Assembly (NCBI GenBank): GCA_038993745.2
Contig: CP160630.1
Span: 1,355,104 to 1,419,103, forward strand
Direction: 5' to 3'
DNA length: 64,000 bases
Source of the DNA: Aliivibrio fischeri
GTDB taxonomy: Bacteria > Pseudomonadota > Gammaproteobacteria > Enterobacterales > Vibrionaceae
The position numbers and the translations under genes are program-made. The notes beneath the pieces are model-generated. The model ran no database searches. It saw only the letters and a program-made list of their open reading frames with translations, and was not told the origin of the DNA. Of this stretch, positions 36,214 through 49,900 are shown piece by piece (within the stretch, counting starts at the first letter, position 1; the number at the start of each line of letters is the position of its first letter).

Positions 36214-37854
36214 ATGATTGAAAAGTTTTTAGCGTTTTCAGAAAAAAAATCTGCTGTACATTTTGTGATCCCAGAAGATGCATCACTCACCTCTCCTATT
36301 GCTTGCTCAGACATAGATAATGCATTGAGTGCAATGGGAGTCGGCCATTATTATCAATATCAAAGTAGTATTAATGAAATCATTGCTGCAATTAACAATG
36401 GCGATATTACCTCATTTAATAATGTCATGATTGCTCAGTGCTTGGATGCTCAACTCGTCGTTCATATGCAAGATGATGAAATGAAAGCATCAATGACAGT
36501 GACTGGAGCTTATGGCGGTCATCCTGTTCGTGGTCCTGAAATCATTCAAGCATTAACAGAAAATGGCATCACTAAAGGCGTGAAAAAGGAGGCTTTAAAA
36601 GTTCTCTTGCTCAAAGGAAAAGATCTTGCTCCGGGAGAAACCTACTCAGATGTTATCGCTGTTGGTCGTGAAGCGGTCGAAGGACAAGATACACAGTTTG
36701 AAGCCTTAGTACCCAATATTCATGAACGTGTACTCCAGCCACAAGAAACTGATGATGGCCATGTGGATATGCGTGATTTAGGTAATGTCATTAGCGTGAA
36801 ACAAAATACGCCACTAATGAGGCGAATTCCAGCAACACAAGGTACTAGTGGCAAAACCATTACAGGAAAAATTATTACAGCAACACCGGGAACGGATACC
36901 CCTTTCCAAGTTTATCCTGGCTCATCTATTTCTCCTACCGATCCAAACTTACTTATCGCTGATATTGATGGTACCCCATTAATCAATAAATCTGGCGTTG
37001 GTATTGATAACTTACTGACATTAAAAACCGTTAACGCTACATCTGGTCATGTCTCTTTTGAGGGCAGTATTTTCATTCAACAGGATATTGAATCAGGAAT
37101 GAAAGTTACCGCGACAGGGAGCATTACTGTTGGTGGTTTTATCGAAAATGCGGAAGTCACAGCAAAACACGATATCACTGTCATGCACGGTATTATTGGT
37201 CGCCCAGTACAGGATGGAGAGCCTTTGACTTGCATCGTAAGCTCAGAAGGTACTATTACATCAAAATTGGCTCAAAATGCCCATTTAATGGCTCATAAGG
37301 ACGTTCATATTACGCTCCATGCTAATCACTGTTTGATTGAATCTTTAGGCTCTATTTTTGTTATCGATAAAGCAGAAAGAAACGGGACCATCAGCGGTGG
37401 TAACTTAATCGCAAATGGTGCAATTAAAACCGCTAACCTTGGTATAGAAGGTGGCGCATATACCAAAGTTCAAGCTTTCCATGATTTTGAAACTCAAAAA
37501 GAAGGCCTCCATTTACTTCAAAAGCAGATAAATGAAGTTAAAACCCAACTGATTAAAATCTCAAATATTCAAATGGAACAACAGCCAAGTGAATTGGCTG
37601 AAAAGATCTTACGTTCAAAAGAAAAATCAGAGCAAGATTTACAAGTTTTAGGTTCAAAACTTCAGCGAGAACAAATCACGTTTAATAATGGTTTAAAAGA
37701 CAACACCGTTTTTGTCACCAACAAGATTTTCCCGCGAGTGGATGTTCAGTTTAATACACACCACTTAGTTACAAAGAGAGAATATAGCCCAAGTAAGATC
37801 TCTTATTCTGGCTATGAAATCGATGTCGAACCTATCATGATAAAAAAGAAATAA
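36214..37854 (+). CDS. FapA-family (DUF342) polymer-type protein
   Basis: A 546-aa FapA/DUF342 protein. The start at 36214 (MIEKFLAFSEKKS) follows GGGAAAAAGG; the ATG at 36187 has no site. The N-terminal third includes GHPVRGPEIIQAL. The centre is a right-handed beta-helix-like region (GHVSFEGSIFIQQDIESGMK, TGSITVGGFIENAEVTAKHD) typical of the flagellar-assembly/polymer-forming FapA core. A coiled coil follows near residues 435-490. The family is linked to cell-surface or flagellar assembly and signalling in Vibrio; the exact job is unknown. Confidence 0.82.
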   Translation: MIEKFLAFSEKKSAVHFVIPEDASLTSPIACSDIDNALSAMGVGHYYQYQSSINEIIAAINNGDITSFNNVMIAQCLDAQLVVHMQDDEMKASMTVTGAYGGHPVRGPEIIQALTENGITKGVKKEALKVLLLKGKDLAPGETYSDVIAVGREAVEGQDTQFEALVPNIHERVLQPQETDDGHVDMRDLGNVISVKQNTPLMRRIPATQGTSGKTITGKIITATPGTDTPFQVYPGSSISPTDPNLLIADIDGTPLINKSGVGIDNLLTLKTVNATSGHVSFEGSIFIQQDIESGMKVTATGSITVGGFIENAEVTAKHDITVMHGIIGRPVQDGEPLTCIVSSEGTITSKLAQNAHLMAHKDVHITLHANHCLIESLGSIFVIDKAERNGTISGGNLIANGAIKTANLGIEGGAYTKVQAFHDFETQKEGLHLLQKQINEVKTQLIKISNIQMEQQPSELAEKILRSKEKSEQDLQVLGSKLQREQITFNNGLKDNTVFVTNKIFPRVDVQFNTHHLVTKREYSPSKISYSGYEIDVEPIMIKKK

Positions 37855-37871
37855 TCCTCTTTCCTTCAGAT

Positions 37872-37910
37872 AAAAAAATAGCATTGGCAATAACGCTCAA
37901 TGCTATTTTT
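37872..37910. terminator. Bidirectional terminator
   Basis: AAAATAGCATT pairs with AATGCTATTTT, between the convergent FapA-type and punC genes. Confidence 0.85.
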
Positions 37911-37931
37911 ATTCACCAATATATTAACTGG

Positions 37932-39125
37932 TTATTGAGTTGCTAATGCCGCTCTTTCTTCTTTATTTACTTTAAATACCATTACAGCACCAATAAATAA
38001 GAACACAAGTTGCAATAACATGATGCTACCCATAGAGATTGCACCTAGGTAACTAATGCTTGAAACCATTGCACTTGCTGCTACACAGAAAAGCATTTGT
38101 AAGAAGTTTAGTAGACCAGAAGCTACGGCACTGCCCTCTTTAAAATCAACCAATGCGTTATTTACTACGATTGGGTAAATTGCACCATTTGCTGCTGCTA
38201 AGAAGCAAAACGGAATTAGCATTGGGATAATAGAAGATACATCCATTCTCCACGACACTAAGAATACAGTAGCCACGCTTGCAATCGACAGTTTTAAAAT
38301 CCATGGAAGAACTTGTTGAGCATCAAAACGCTCTAGTGCCCAACGGCAACCGTAACCACCAACGATAAATGCAATAGTTTGTGGAACATAACTTAAACCG
38401 ATATCAGCACCTGAGTAGCCCATTTGCGTCATTACAAACGGTGAACCCGTTAACCATGCAAAGAAGATCGCTGAACTTGCTGCATAAATTAGCATGTTAC
38501 CTGTGAATTTTTTTGACTTAATAACATCACGGAATGTAATGCTTTTCTCAGAAGTCATTTTTTCTTGTTTTGGTTCTTTGTCTACAAAAGTACGTAGTGC
38601 TAGACCAACACCAATCACAGTTAGTGTTACGAAAATCATTGACCAACCGTAGAACTTTTCAATTGCTGCACCCAATAATGGAGCTAAGGCAGGAGAAAGA
38701 GCAACAAGAGGCATGATAGTAGCAAAAACACGTTGTGATGTTTTTGCATCATAACGCTGAATCACCATTGCTTGCCAAATAACGTTTGCACTACACGCAC
38801 CTAACGCTTGGAAAAAGCGAGCGACTAGTAACATTTCTACACTGGTTGAAAATGAAGCAGCCAAACTACTGATTGCAAAAATGCTTAAACCAACGATTAA
38901 TGATTTTTTTGTACCTAATTTTTGAGTTAGTCTACCGTAAAAAAGTTGACCAATTGCCATACCTAACAAGAAAATACTTAGGGTTAAACCAATCATGTTT
39001 TCAGTAGTACCTAGATCACCACGGATGATATCGAATGCAGGTAGATACATATCAGTTGCTAAGAAACCCAGCATACTTAGGCCAGCAAGCCAAATATAAG
39101 GAATCGATTGTTTTTTATTGTCCAT
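37932..39125 (-). CDS. punC: MFS transporter, PunC-like purine nucleoside importer
   Basis: A 397-aa twelve-helix MFS protein of the Bcr/CflA branch. It closely follows E. coli PunC (YdhC) as I recall it: WLAGLSMLGFLATDMYLPAF, VIWQAMVIQRY, MPLVALSPALAPLLGA, FFAWLTGSPFVMTQMGYS, and GLSYVPQTIAFIVGGYGCR. The ATG at 39125 has a GGAG site seven bases away; the TTG start at 39137 overlaps it. The gene is divergent from a PunR-type LysR gene (39256), the same arrangement as in E. coli, where PunR activates punC for adenosine use. Confidence 0.85.
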   Translation of the reverse strand: MDNKKQSIPYIWLAGLSMLGFLATDMYLPAFDIIRGDLGTTENMIGLTLSIFLLGMAIGQLFYGRLTQKLGTKKSLIVGLSIFAISSLAASFSTSVEMLLVARFFQALGACSANVIWQAMVIQRYDAKTSQRVFATIMPLVALSPALAPLLGAAIEKFYGWSMIFVTLTVIGVGLALRTFVDKEPKQEKMTSEKSITFRDVIKSKKFTGNMLIYAASSAIFFAWLTGSPFVMTQMGYSGADIGLSYVPQTIAFIVGGYGCRWALERFDAQQVLPWILKLSIASVATVFLVSWRMDVSSIIPMLIPFCFLAAANGAIYPIVVNNALVDFKEGSAVASGLLNFLQMLFCVAASAMVSSISYLGAISMGSIMLLQLVFLFIGAVMVFKVNKEERAALATQ

Positions 39126-39255
39126 GTTCTTCTCCAAAGCTGAACATTTTTTAAATTCGTTGCATTCTATGTGCTAGTTGCTACTCTTGTGAAACGATAT
39201 AATTTGCACTTTGCATCAAATTATTTGATGCGAATAAATAACCATCAGGTATTTT

Positions 39256-40163
39256 ATGTTTTCATATCATGAATTAATCACAATCGAGTCCGTTGCACGG
39301 TTAGGTAGCTTTAGCCAAGCAGCGGATGAATTACACAAAGTGCCGAGTGCGATTAGCTATACGATTAAATCTGTAGAAGATAGATTAACCGTGGTTTTAT
39401 TTACTCGGCTTCATCGACGAGTAGAGCTCACCGCTGCCGGTACTTATTTTGTAGACCAAGCCAGAAAGTTATTAAAAGATATGGAAGAGATACGCTTTAA
39501 TACTCAGCGAGTTGCTAATGGCTGGCAACAAAGTGTTTCTGTTGCATTAGATAATGTGGTTCGAGAGAACAGTGTAAATCAACTTGTTCGTGACTTTTAC
39601 GCCACCTTTCCTGATATCGAACTTCAGTTAACTATGGAAGTGTTTAACGGTGTATGGGATGCATTAATGACAGGTAGAGCGGATATTGGTATTGGTGCAA
39701 CAGCAACCATTCCTATTGGTGGTGACTTTTCTTATCGCCCTATGGGAGAGTTAGCATGGGATTTTATCGTCAGCATCAACCATCCTCTAGCAAGTTTTGA
39801 ACATGACATCCCTAATGAAGAATTAGTTAAATACCCAGCGATTTGCCTTGAGGATACCTCTCAAATCTTACCTAAGCGTTCAACATGGCTATTAGATAAT
39901 CAACGTCGATTAATCGTTCCCAATTGGCATAGCGCCGAACAGTGCTTTATTGACGGCTTAGGAGTTGGGTTATTCCTAATCACAGAGCTAAACGATTATT
40001 AGAAACTGGCCAGGTGATCAGTAAGAAAATTGAACACCATATTGCTCCAAGTCCATGCTGTTTGGCTTGGAACAATAATAATCAGTCTATTGCGATTCAG
40101 TGGTTACTAGACTATTTAGGCGATAGTGACAAACTTAATAGTGAGTGGTTAAAAGAGTTTTAA
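39256..40163 (+). pseudogene. punR: PunR-like LysR regulator with apparent frameshift
   Basis: The first frame (39256-40002) has a LysR DNA-binding domain (LGSFSQAADELHKVPSAISY) and a PunR-like body (VFNGVWDALMTGRADIGIG, PKRSTWLLDNQRRLIVPNW). It breaks after GLGVGLF. The expected sequence resumes in another frame as PNHRAKRLLETGQVISKK to LLDYLGDSDKLNSEWLKEF and a stop at 40161-40163. Adding one base at TTATTCC (about 39972) gives a 302-aa protein. Divergent from punC, its likely target. The break is one of the set of single-base losses in this window and is probably not real. Confidence 0.83.
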
Positions 40164-40169
40164 GTCATG

Positions 40170-40204
40170 AAAAAAGCGATGATCATAAGATCATCGCTTT
40201 TTTC
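40170..40204. terminator. Bidirectional terminator between punR and pdxH
   Basis: AAAAAAGCGATGATC pairs with GATCATCGCTTTTTT over a 4-base loop. Confidence 0.92.
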
Positions 40205-40233
40205 AACTTTAATACTAGTGAATAACGACAAGA

Positions 40234-40869
40234 TCATGGCGCTAAACGATCGATCTGCCAATCATTTTTATCTTTACTGTATAAGAATCGGTCATGAAGT
40301 CGATGATCTCCTCCCTGCCAAAACTCTATAGAATCGATCTTAATTCTAAATCCGCCCCAAAACTTAGGAACAGGGATCTCTCCTTTTGCAAACTTTTGTT
40401 TTAACTCTAGGTACTTACCTTCAAGAGCGGCTCTTGCAGTTAAACGACTACTCTGTTTACTTGCCCATGCGGCTATCTGACTTTCTTTTGGTCTTGATGT
40501 GAAATATTTCATGTTCTCAAGAGCCGTTAATTTCTCAACAGTGCCTGTAATATGAACCTGACGCTCAAGTGGATGCCATGGGAAATGCAGTGATATCTTA
40601 CTGTGTTGCTCTAGCTGTTGTGCTTTACGAGAACCTAAGTTGGTATAAAAAACAAAACCTGTCTTATCAAAATGTTTTAATAGCACAATACGTTGAAACG
40701 GTTGTCCAGTCTCATCTACTGTAGCCACCGTCATCGCTGTAGGATCGGTCAATTTGGCTTCCACTGCTTGTTTTAACCATAATTCAAACAATTCTACAGG
40801 CTCTTGAGGTAAATCGGCTCTTCGTAAACCACCAAGGCTATAATCACGACGAATATCTTCTAATTCCAT
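40234..40869 (-). CDS. pdxH: Pyridoxamine 5'-phosphate oxidase
   Basis: A 211-aa FMN enzyme converting PNP/PMP to pyridoxal 5'-phosphate. Family marks: [20 protein letters not shown] (about residues 119-138), [19 protein letters not shown] and [10 protein letters not shown] at the C-terminus, and the FMN-binding [20 protein letters not shown]. Full length for the family. It follows lapV on the same strand but a terminator lies between. Confidence 0.95.
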   Translation of the reverse strand: MELEDIRRDYSLGGLRRADLPQEPVELFELWLKQAVEAKLTDPTAMTVATVDETGQPFQRIVLLKHFDKTGFVFYTNLGSRKAQQLEQHSKISLHFPWHPLERQVHITGTVEKLTALENMKYFTSRPKESQIAAWASKQSSRLTARAALEGKYLELKQKFAKGEIPVPKFWGGFRIKIDSIEFWQGGDHRLHDRFLYSKDKNDWQIDRLAP

Positions 40870-40942
40870 GTAAATCTCGACTTCTTTAATTCCAGCTGAC
40901 TAAATTGTGCTCTTTTGAAACACGCTAAACAAGAGGTGATAC

Positions 40943-40968
40943 AAAAAAAGGGCCTAATTAGACCCTAA
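40943..40968 (-). terminator. Terminator after lapV
   Basis: On the minus strand AGGGTCTAATTAGGCCCT folds into a stem followed by a run of U. Confidence 0.8.
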
Positions 40969-40987
40969 ATTTCATATTAACAACAAG

Positions 40988-43900
40988 TTAGATCGTGTCA
41001 TCTAATTTAAAAAGTTGCTCATCAAGTAGTTTAGTTAGGATCTCAGCTTGATTTGAGAAATTAGCATTATCCAATCCGAACGAGCCAATACCTCCTTCAA
41101 CAACAATCGTATGATCTTTACCAGCATCATCTGTAATCGAGAGCGTTAAATCATCACCATCTTCAGAGATAGTTATATGTTCAAGTAAATCATTAAGATC
41201 ATTTTGATGAACATCATCATTTAAAATCTCAGTAATATCAATTAAGTCTTCACCTTTAGTGAAATCTGTAATTGTATCTATTCCTGAATCAGCCCCTTGA
41301 TCAACCCATTTGAAGATATCATCGCCAATACCTCCAACTAAGATATCGTCTCCAAGGCCTCCAATTAAAATATCGTTACCTTCGCCACCAAGTAAGTGGT
41401 CATTTCCCGTACCACCACGAAGACCATCATTACCATTACCACCATCTAAATAATCATCGCCAGCGCCACCAAATATGACATCAATACCACCTTGACCGAA
41501 AATCATATCATTACCATCACCGCCATGACCTATATCCAAATAAGCGTTACTTGCAGCGGTTAAAGTAGTAAATCCTCCAGACTCAATACCGCCCTGTAAA
41601 TGACTTAAATCACTACCTTTACTAAATACATCATCAAGTAAACTTTGAGCTAATTTAACTTTAACGTCATTCAGATCACCATCATAGTTGCTAGCGTAAC
41701 TATCTCCTAAATAAATGATATCATTTCCACTACCAAGATATACGTCATCTCCAGCCGCTCCAACATCTACAATTAATCCGTCTTTAGTTTCATTTATACC
41801 AAGGTTAACAGATGGTTTACCTGAACCAGCAGTAGCCCAATTAGTATCTTCATATGCGGTACCAGGGAAAATAACCTGAACTGAATCGACAAAATCACCA
41901 TTTGATAAAACATCAGGTTTAACAACGTCAGTTGTCATATTTTTATCTGCAACAATGAAATCAATATGCTTAGGCTCACTTTTCGCAATGGAGCCATTTG
42001 ATGTTTCGGTTGCAATAGCAGTAACAGATAGTGTAAATAAGCCCTTATAATTTACATCAAATACCATTTTAGCACTTGCTAATTGCTCAGCGGTAATTAC
42101 AACAGTACCATCAATTATAGGTAAAGCTACACCATCCACAAATACTTGTACTTCATCAGGTAAATTAGATATCTCATAACTTAAGCTTTCAGAACCATCT
42201 GTATCTGATAAGCTACCTGAAATATAATTACTTAAAATTATCTCAGTTGATGATTCATTATTTCCGGCTTGGACGCCATTATGTTCATCAATAACAATAT
42301 TATCGATAAGTGTCCCTCGTCCATTAGAGTTAACTTCACCAGAAGCCCTAATTTCAATATTAGTTTCATTACCAGAGCCTATAAAACTAAATTGTAAATC
42401 ATCCCACTGTAAACTTGTGTGGTAATTATCATAAATATCTTCAGAACCAATCCAACCATCAGCAGACCAACTGCCAATCACAACGCCGTCAATTAATACC
42501 TCAAAAGCATTAAATTCTTTTCCAACCCTGGTCGAGGAGCAGCATCTAAACTAATTGTATACAGCTTACCTTCCACTGTAGAAATATCCCGCTGAATACC
42601 ACCAGCACTAGAGAATTCATTATTTTCTACTTTATTAAGCTCTACAATTGTATTTCCCTCCGACGGGTTCACAATAATAGAACCATTACCTTCTGTTGCC
42701 CCATACCCCATACTTTCACCCGTTACCCAAATTTCAATAACAGGCTCGCCATCAGAAGGCCTCCAACCATCAAGGCCTGCAACATACCAAGGCGCCGGCC
42801 CAGGAATATCAACATTTTCGAGTCCAGTACTCAAAGACCAATCGGAGTTTTCTACAATTAAATTTGGAGTATTAGCAACAGCATCAATATTAACTGTAAT
42901 TTCAGCTGTTGATTGTCCACCATATCCATCATCAATTGTATATTCAAAAACAACTTCACCACTAAAATTTAAATCAGGCGTAAATAAAATATTTCCATGT
43001 TCATCTAATGAGGCAACACCACCATTAACACTACCAATATTTATAATTGATAAAGAGTCACCATCAGCATCAATATCATTACTTAACAACATATCTTTTG
43101 ATATAAGAATGGAATTATTTTCTAAAACATTAACAATATCATTAGAAGCTGTAGGCTCATTATTTCCTACATAAATAACACTATCTTCACCTGAATAAAC
43201 ACTTCCATTATAAGATATATCAACTGAGACATTAACCTCTGTATTATTTTCAGGGGTATCAATTTCTTTAACGATAACGCCTGAAGATATGTCTTCTTCT
43301 GATAAAATATATTCCTCAGTATGACCGTCAATAGTAATGAGTAAGGCCATACCTGCAACAGCTATCGAAGGTATACTAATAACAGCAGTTATCCTTCCTT
43401 CTAATTCTGTTTTGGTTAATATACCATCATTATTAGCATCATCTATGATAGTTACTTTTGGAACTGTAAGCTCTTCAATCGTTTTTGTTGTATCTGTAAA
43501 TTCAAAATTTTCAAAATCACGTAAAATATTTGTATCACCTTCACGATCAACAAGAACTATATCCCCATCGGAATTAATACTGATTTGCACATCTGAAAAA
43601 GCTGAATCAAAAGAAATTGTATCGTTACCAGCGCCACCATCAAACATAACTCTATCATTAGCATCATCATTATGAGCTTGGAAAAAATCATCACCGTCCC
43701 CAAGAAAGCCATAATCATCAGAATCTAATGAATTTCCATAATAATCACTATTAAAATACTGTATAGGATCAGATAATTCACTTGTATTACCACTCAAATC
43801 AGTTTGCTCTACTTGCAATATTTGATCTGAACTATCTGGGATACCTGAATAATCTACAGACCAAGTTCCATCTTCTCCAACAACCGTCGTAGCCCAAACA

Positions 43901-46900
43901 TTACCCTGAGAATAAAGAGTAATAGTTGCACCTGGCTCACCAGAACCATGCACAGTAATCTTAGAGTAATCACTATTTACTGAGTCATCAGTAATGTCAG
44001 TGATCGTTGGAGCATTTGGTGCTTGCGTATCAAGCACAAAATCTAAACTCGTTTCACCAGATGCGTTGCCTGCCGCATCCACTTCACGAACCACAATGGA
44101 GTTATTACCTTCCACAACAGCAGGAGGGGTTGTTGACCAGCTACCATCCGCCGCTTGATATTCAACCGTGTTCCCCGCTTCACTTGGAGTTACTGTGAAT
44201 GAGCCATCGTTCGTCAGTAAGTCACCATCACTAATGCCTGAGTCGGTATCTAACGTGATCGTCGGAGCGTTTGGTGCTTGCGTATCAAGCACAAAATCTA
44301 AGCTTGTTTCACCAGATGCGTTACCTGCCGCATCCACTTCACGAACCACAATGGAGTTATTACCTTCCACAACAGCAGGAGGTGTTGTTGACCAGCTACC
44401 ATCCGCCGCTTGATATTCCACCGTGTTCCCCGCTTCACTTGGGGTCACCGTGAACGAACCATCGTTCGTTAATAAGTCGCCATTACTAATGCCTGAATCC
44501 GTATCTAACGTGATCGTCGGAGCGTTCGGCACTTGCGTATCAAGCACAAAATCTAAGCTTGTTTCACCAGATGCGTTACCTGCCGCATCCACTTCACGAA
44601 CCACAATGGAGTTATTACCTTCCACAACAGCAGGAGGTGTTGTTGACCAGCTACCATCCGCCGCTTGATATTCCACCGTGTTCCCCGCTTCACTTGGGGT
44701 CACCGTGAACGAACCATCGTTCGTTAATAAGTCGCCATTACTAATGCCTGAATCCGTATCTAACGTGATCGTCGGAGCGTTCGGCACTTGCGTATCAAGC
44801 ACAAAATCTAAGCTTGTTTCCCCTGATGTATTACCTGCCGCATCCACTTCACGAACCACAATGGAGTTATTACCTTCCACAACAGCAGGAGGTGTTGTTG
44901 ACCAGCTACCATCCGCCGCTTGATATTCCACCGTGTTCCCCGCTTCACTTGGGGTCACCGTGAACGAACCATCGTTCGTTAATAAGTCGCCATTACTAAT
45001 GCCTGAATCCGTATCTAACGTGATCGTCGGAGCGTTCGGCACTTGCGTATCAAGCACAAAATCTAAGCTTGTTTCCCCTGATGTATTACCTGCCGCATCC
45101 ACTTCACGAACCACGATGGAGTTATCACCCTCAGTGGCCATTGGCGCACCCGTCGTCCACTCACCATCAACAAAATACTCCACCGTGTTACCCGCTTCGC
45201 TTGGGGTTACCGTGAATGAGCCATCGTTCGTTAATAAGTCACCATTAATAATGCCTGAATCCGTATCTAAAGTGATCGTCGGTGCATTCGGCACTTGCGT
45301 ATCAAGCACAAAATCTAAGCTTGTTTCATCTGATGCGTTGCCTGCCGCATCCACTTCACGAACCACGATGGAGTTATTACCTTCCACAACAGCAGGAGGG
45401 GTTGTTGACCAGCTACCATCCGCCGCTTGATATTCAACCGTGTTTCCCGCTTCACTTGGGGTTACGGTGAACGAACCATCGTTAGTCAGCAAGTCATCGC
45501 CCAACATACCGCTATCGGTATCTAACGTGATCGTCGGTGCATTCGGTGCTTGCGTATCTAAAACAAAATCTAAGCTTGTTTCACCTGACACATTGCCTGC
45601 AGCATCAGTCTCACGAACCACGATAGAGTTATCGCCTTCCACAACAGCAGGAGGCGTTGTTGACCAACTACCATCCGCCGCTTGATATTCAACCGTGTTA
45701 CCCGCTTCGCTTGGGGTCACCGTGAATGAGCCATCGTTCGTCAGTAAATCATCGCCTAACATACCGCTGTCGGTATCTAAAGTGATCGTAGGAGCATTTG
45801 GTGCTTGCGTATCAAGCACAAAATCTAAACTCGTTTCACCAGATGCGTTACCTGCCGCATCCACTTCACGAACCACGATGGAGTTATCGCCTTCCACAAC
45901 AGCAGGAGGGGTTGTCGACCAACTACCATCCGCCGCTTGATATTCAACCGTATTCCCCGCTTCACTTGGGGTTACTGTGAATGAGCCGTCATTCGTTAAT
46001 AAGTCGCCATCACTAATGCCTGAGTCGGTATCTAACGTGATCGTCGGAGCGTTCGGCACTTGCGTATCAAGCACAAAATCTAGACTCGTTTCACCAGAAA
46101 CATTGCCTGCCGCATCCACTTCACGAACCACGATGGAGTTATTACCTTCCACAACAGCAGGAGGGGTTGTCGACCAGCTACCATCCGCCGCTTGATATTC
46201 AACCGTATTACCCGCTTCACTTGGGGTTACCGTGAACGAACCATCGTTCGTTAATAAGTCACCATTACTAATGCCTGAGTCGGTATCTAAAGTGATCGTC
46301 GGTGCATTCGGTGCTTGCGTATCTAAAACAAAATCTAAGCTTGTTTCACCTGATGCGTTGCCTGCTGCATCCACTTCACGAACCACGATGGAGTTATCAC
46401 CTTCCACAACAGCAGGAGGGGTTGTCGACCAGCTACCATCCGCCGCTTGATATTCAACCGTGTTCCCCGCTTCACTTGGAGTTACGGTGAATGAGCCATC
46501 GTTCGTCAGTAAGTCATCGCCCAGCATGCCGCTGTCGGTATCTAAAGTGATTGTCGGAGCGTTTGGTGCTTGCGTATCTAAAACAAAATCTAAACTTGTT
46601 TCACCAGAAACATTGCCTGCAGCATCAGTCTCACGAACCACGATGGAGTTATTACCTTCCACAACAGCAGGAGGGGTTGTTGACCAGCTACCATCCGCCG
46701 CTTGATATTCAACCGTATTCCCCGCTTCGCTTGGGGTTACCGTGAATGAGCCATCGTTCGTTAATAAGTCGCCATTACTAATGCCTGAATCCGTATCTAA
46801 AGTGATCGTTGGTGCATTAGGTGCTTGCGTATCAAGCACAAAATCTAAACTCGTTTCACCTGACACGTTGCCTGCCGCATCCACTTCACGAACCACGATG

Positions 46901-49900
46901 GAGTTATCGCCTTCCACAACAGCAGGAGGGGTTGTCGACCAACTACCATCCGCCGCTTGATATTCAACCGTATTCCCCGCTTCGCTTGGGTTACCGTGAA
47001 CGAACCATCGTTCGTTAATAAGTCGCCATTACTAATGCCTGAATCCGTATCTAAAGTGATCGTCGGAGCGTTTGGTGCTTGCGTATCAAGCACAAAATCT
47101 AGACTCGTTTCACCTGACACGTTGCCTGCTGCATCCACTTCACGAACCACGATGGAGTTATCGCCTTCCACAACAGCAGGAGGGGTTGTCAACCAGCTAC
47201 CATCCGCCGCTTGATATTCAACCGTGTTCCCCGCTTCGCTTGGGGTCACCGTGAATGAGCCATCGTTCGTTAATAAATCACCATTACTAATGCCTGAATC
47301 CGTATCTAAAGTGATCGTCGGTGCATTCGGTGCTTGCGTATCTAAAACAAAATCTAAGCTTGTTTCACCTGACACATTGCCTGCCGCATCCACTTCACGA
47401 ACCACAATGGAGTTATCGCCTTCCACAACAACAGGAGGCGTTGTTGACCAGCTACCATCCGCCGCTTGATATTCAACCGTGTTCCCCGCTTCACTTGGGG
47501 TTACCGTGAACGAACCATCGTTAGTCAGCAAGTCATCGCCTAACATGCCGCTATCTGTGTCTAAAGTGATTGTTGGTGCATTCGGTGCTTGCGTATCAAG
47601 CACAAAATCTAGACTCGTTTCACCTGATGCGTTGCCTGCCGCATCCACTTCACGAACTACGATGGAGTTATCGCCTTCCACAACAGCAGGAGGGGTTGTC
47701 GACCAGCTACCATCCGCCGCTTGATATTCCACCGTATTACCCGCTTCACTTGGGGTTACCGTGAACGAACCATCGTTCGTCAGCAAGTCATCGCCCAACA
47801 TGCCGCTATCTGTGTCTAAAGTGATTGTCGGTGCGCTCGGTGCTTGCGTATCAAGCACAAAATCTAAACTCGTTTCACCTGACACATTGCCTGCCGCGTC
47901 CACTTCACGAACCACGATGGAGTTATCACCCTCAGTGGCCGTTGGCGCATCCGTCGTCCACTCACCATCAACGAAGTACTCCACCGTGTTACCCGCTTCA
48001 CTTGGAGCTACGGTGAATGAGCCGTCATTCGTTAATAAGTCGCCATTACTAGTGCCTGAGTCGGTATCTAAAGTGATCGTCGGTGCATTCGGTGCTTGCG
48101 TATCAAGCACAAAATCTAAACCTGTTTCACCTGACACATTGCCTGCAGCATCAGTCTCACGAACCACGATGGAGTTATTACCTTCCACAACAGCAGGAGG
48201 GGTTGTTGACCAGCTACCATCCGCCGCTTGATATTCAACCGTGTTACCCGCTTCGCTTGGAGTCACCGTGAATGCACCATCGTTCGTCAGTAAATCATCG
48301 CCCAACATGCCGCTGTCGGTATCTAAAGTGATCGTCGGTGCATTCGGTACTTGCGTATCTAAAACAAAATCTAAGCTTGTTTCACCAGATGCATTACCTG
48401 CCGCATCCACTTCACGAACCACAATGGAATTATCGCCTTCCACAACAGCAGGAGGGGTTGTTGACCAGCTACCATCCGCCGCTTGATATTCAATCGTATT
48501 CCCCACTTCGCTTGGGGTCACCGTGAACGAACCATCGTTAGTCAGCAAGTCGCCATTACTAATGCCTGAATCGGTATCTAAAGTGATCGTCGGTGCATTC
48601 GGCGCTTGCGTATCAAGTACAAAATCTAGACTCGTTTCACCAGAAACATTGCCTGCAGCATCAGTCTCACGAACCACGATGGAGTTATCGCCTTCCACAA
48701 CAGCAGGAGGCGTTGTCGACCAGCTACCATCCGCTGCTTGATATTCAATCGTATTCCCCACTTCGCTTGGGGTCACCGTGAACGAACCATCGTTAGTCAG
48801 CAAGTCGCCATTACTAATGCCTGAATCGGTATCTAAAGTGATCGTCGGTGCATTCGGCGCTTGCGTATCAAGTACAAAATCTAGACTCGTTTCACCAGAA
48901 ACATTGCCTGCAGCATCAGTCTCACGAACCACGATGGAGTTATCGCCTTCCACAACAGCAGGAGGCGTTGTCGACCAGCTACCATCCGCTGCTTGATATT
49001 CAATCGTATTGCCATTTTCACTTGGGGTTACGGTGAACGAACCATCGTTAGTCAGCAAGTCGCCATTACTAATGCCTGAATCGGTATCTAAAGTGATCGT
49101 CGGTGCATTCGGTACTTGCGTATCAAGCACAAAATCTAAGCTTGTTTCACCAGATGCGTTGCCTGCCGCATCCACTTCACGAACCACGATGGAGTTATCA
49201 CCTTCCACAACAGCAGGAGGCGTTGTTGACCAGCTACCATCCGCCGCTTGATATTCAACCGTGTTACCCGCTTCGCTTGGGGTCACCGTGAATGAGCCGT
49301 CATTCGTTAATAAGTCGCCATTACTAATGCCTGAGTCGGTATCTAAAGTGATCGTCGGTGCATTCGGTGCTTGCGTATCAAGCACAAAATCTAAACTCGT
49401 TTCACCTGAAACATTACCTGCTGCATCAGTTTCACGAACGGTAATTGAGTTATTACCCTCAGTGGCAATTGGCTCCTCAATTGTCCACTCGCCATCAACA
49501 AAGTACTCAATCGTGTTACCCGCTTCGCTTGGCGTTACGGTGAATGAACCGTCATTGGTCAGTAAGTCATCACCCAACGTGCCGCTATCTGTATGCAAAG
49601 CGATCGTAGGAGCGTTTGGTGCTCTTGTATCAACCACATTAAGAGTTTCACCATTAATACTACCGCTTTCTCTATATGCTATATATTGTTCTAATAATGT
49701 TAAGCTTTGAATTTTAGAAAAACCAATAGCTTCTAATGGTGAAGTATCAAAATCTGTTTTAGCAATAAAATCTTGGCCTGTTCGTTCTATCTCAACAGAT
49801 GTAGTTAAACTTGATCCATTATCTTCACCTGCGGCGGAGGCTTCAGAAACTAACGAAGGATCTTCTCCATCGACAATAGCATTTAAAACCTCTTCAATAT

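Noticed and set aside
44010..49620. CRISPR-like or satellite array
   Set aside because: The period is 255 bp, unit sequence is coding throughout and no short repeat/spacer alternation exists.
44007..49710. Many plus-strand open frames of 60-165 codons across the lapV repeats
   Set aside because: They recur with the 255-bp period and share near-identical translations. They are antisense shadows of a repetitive coding sequence.
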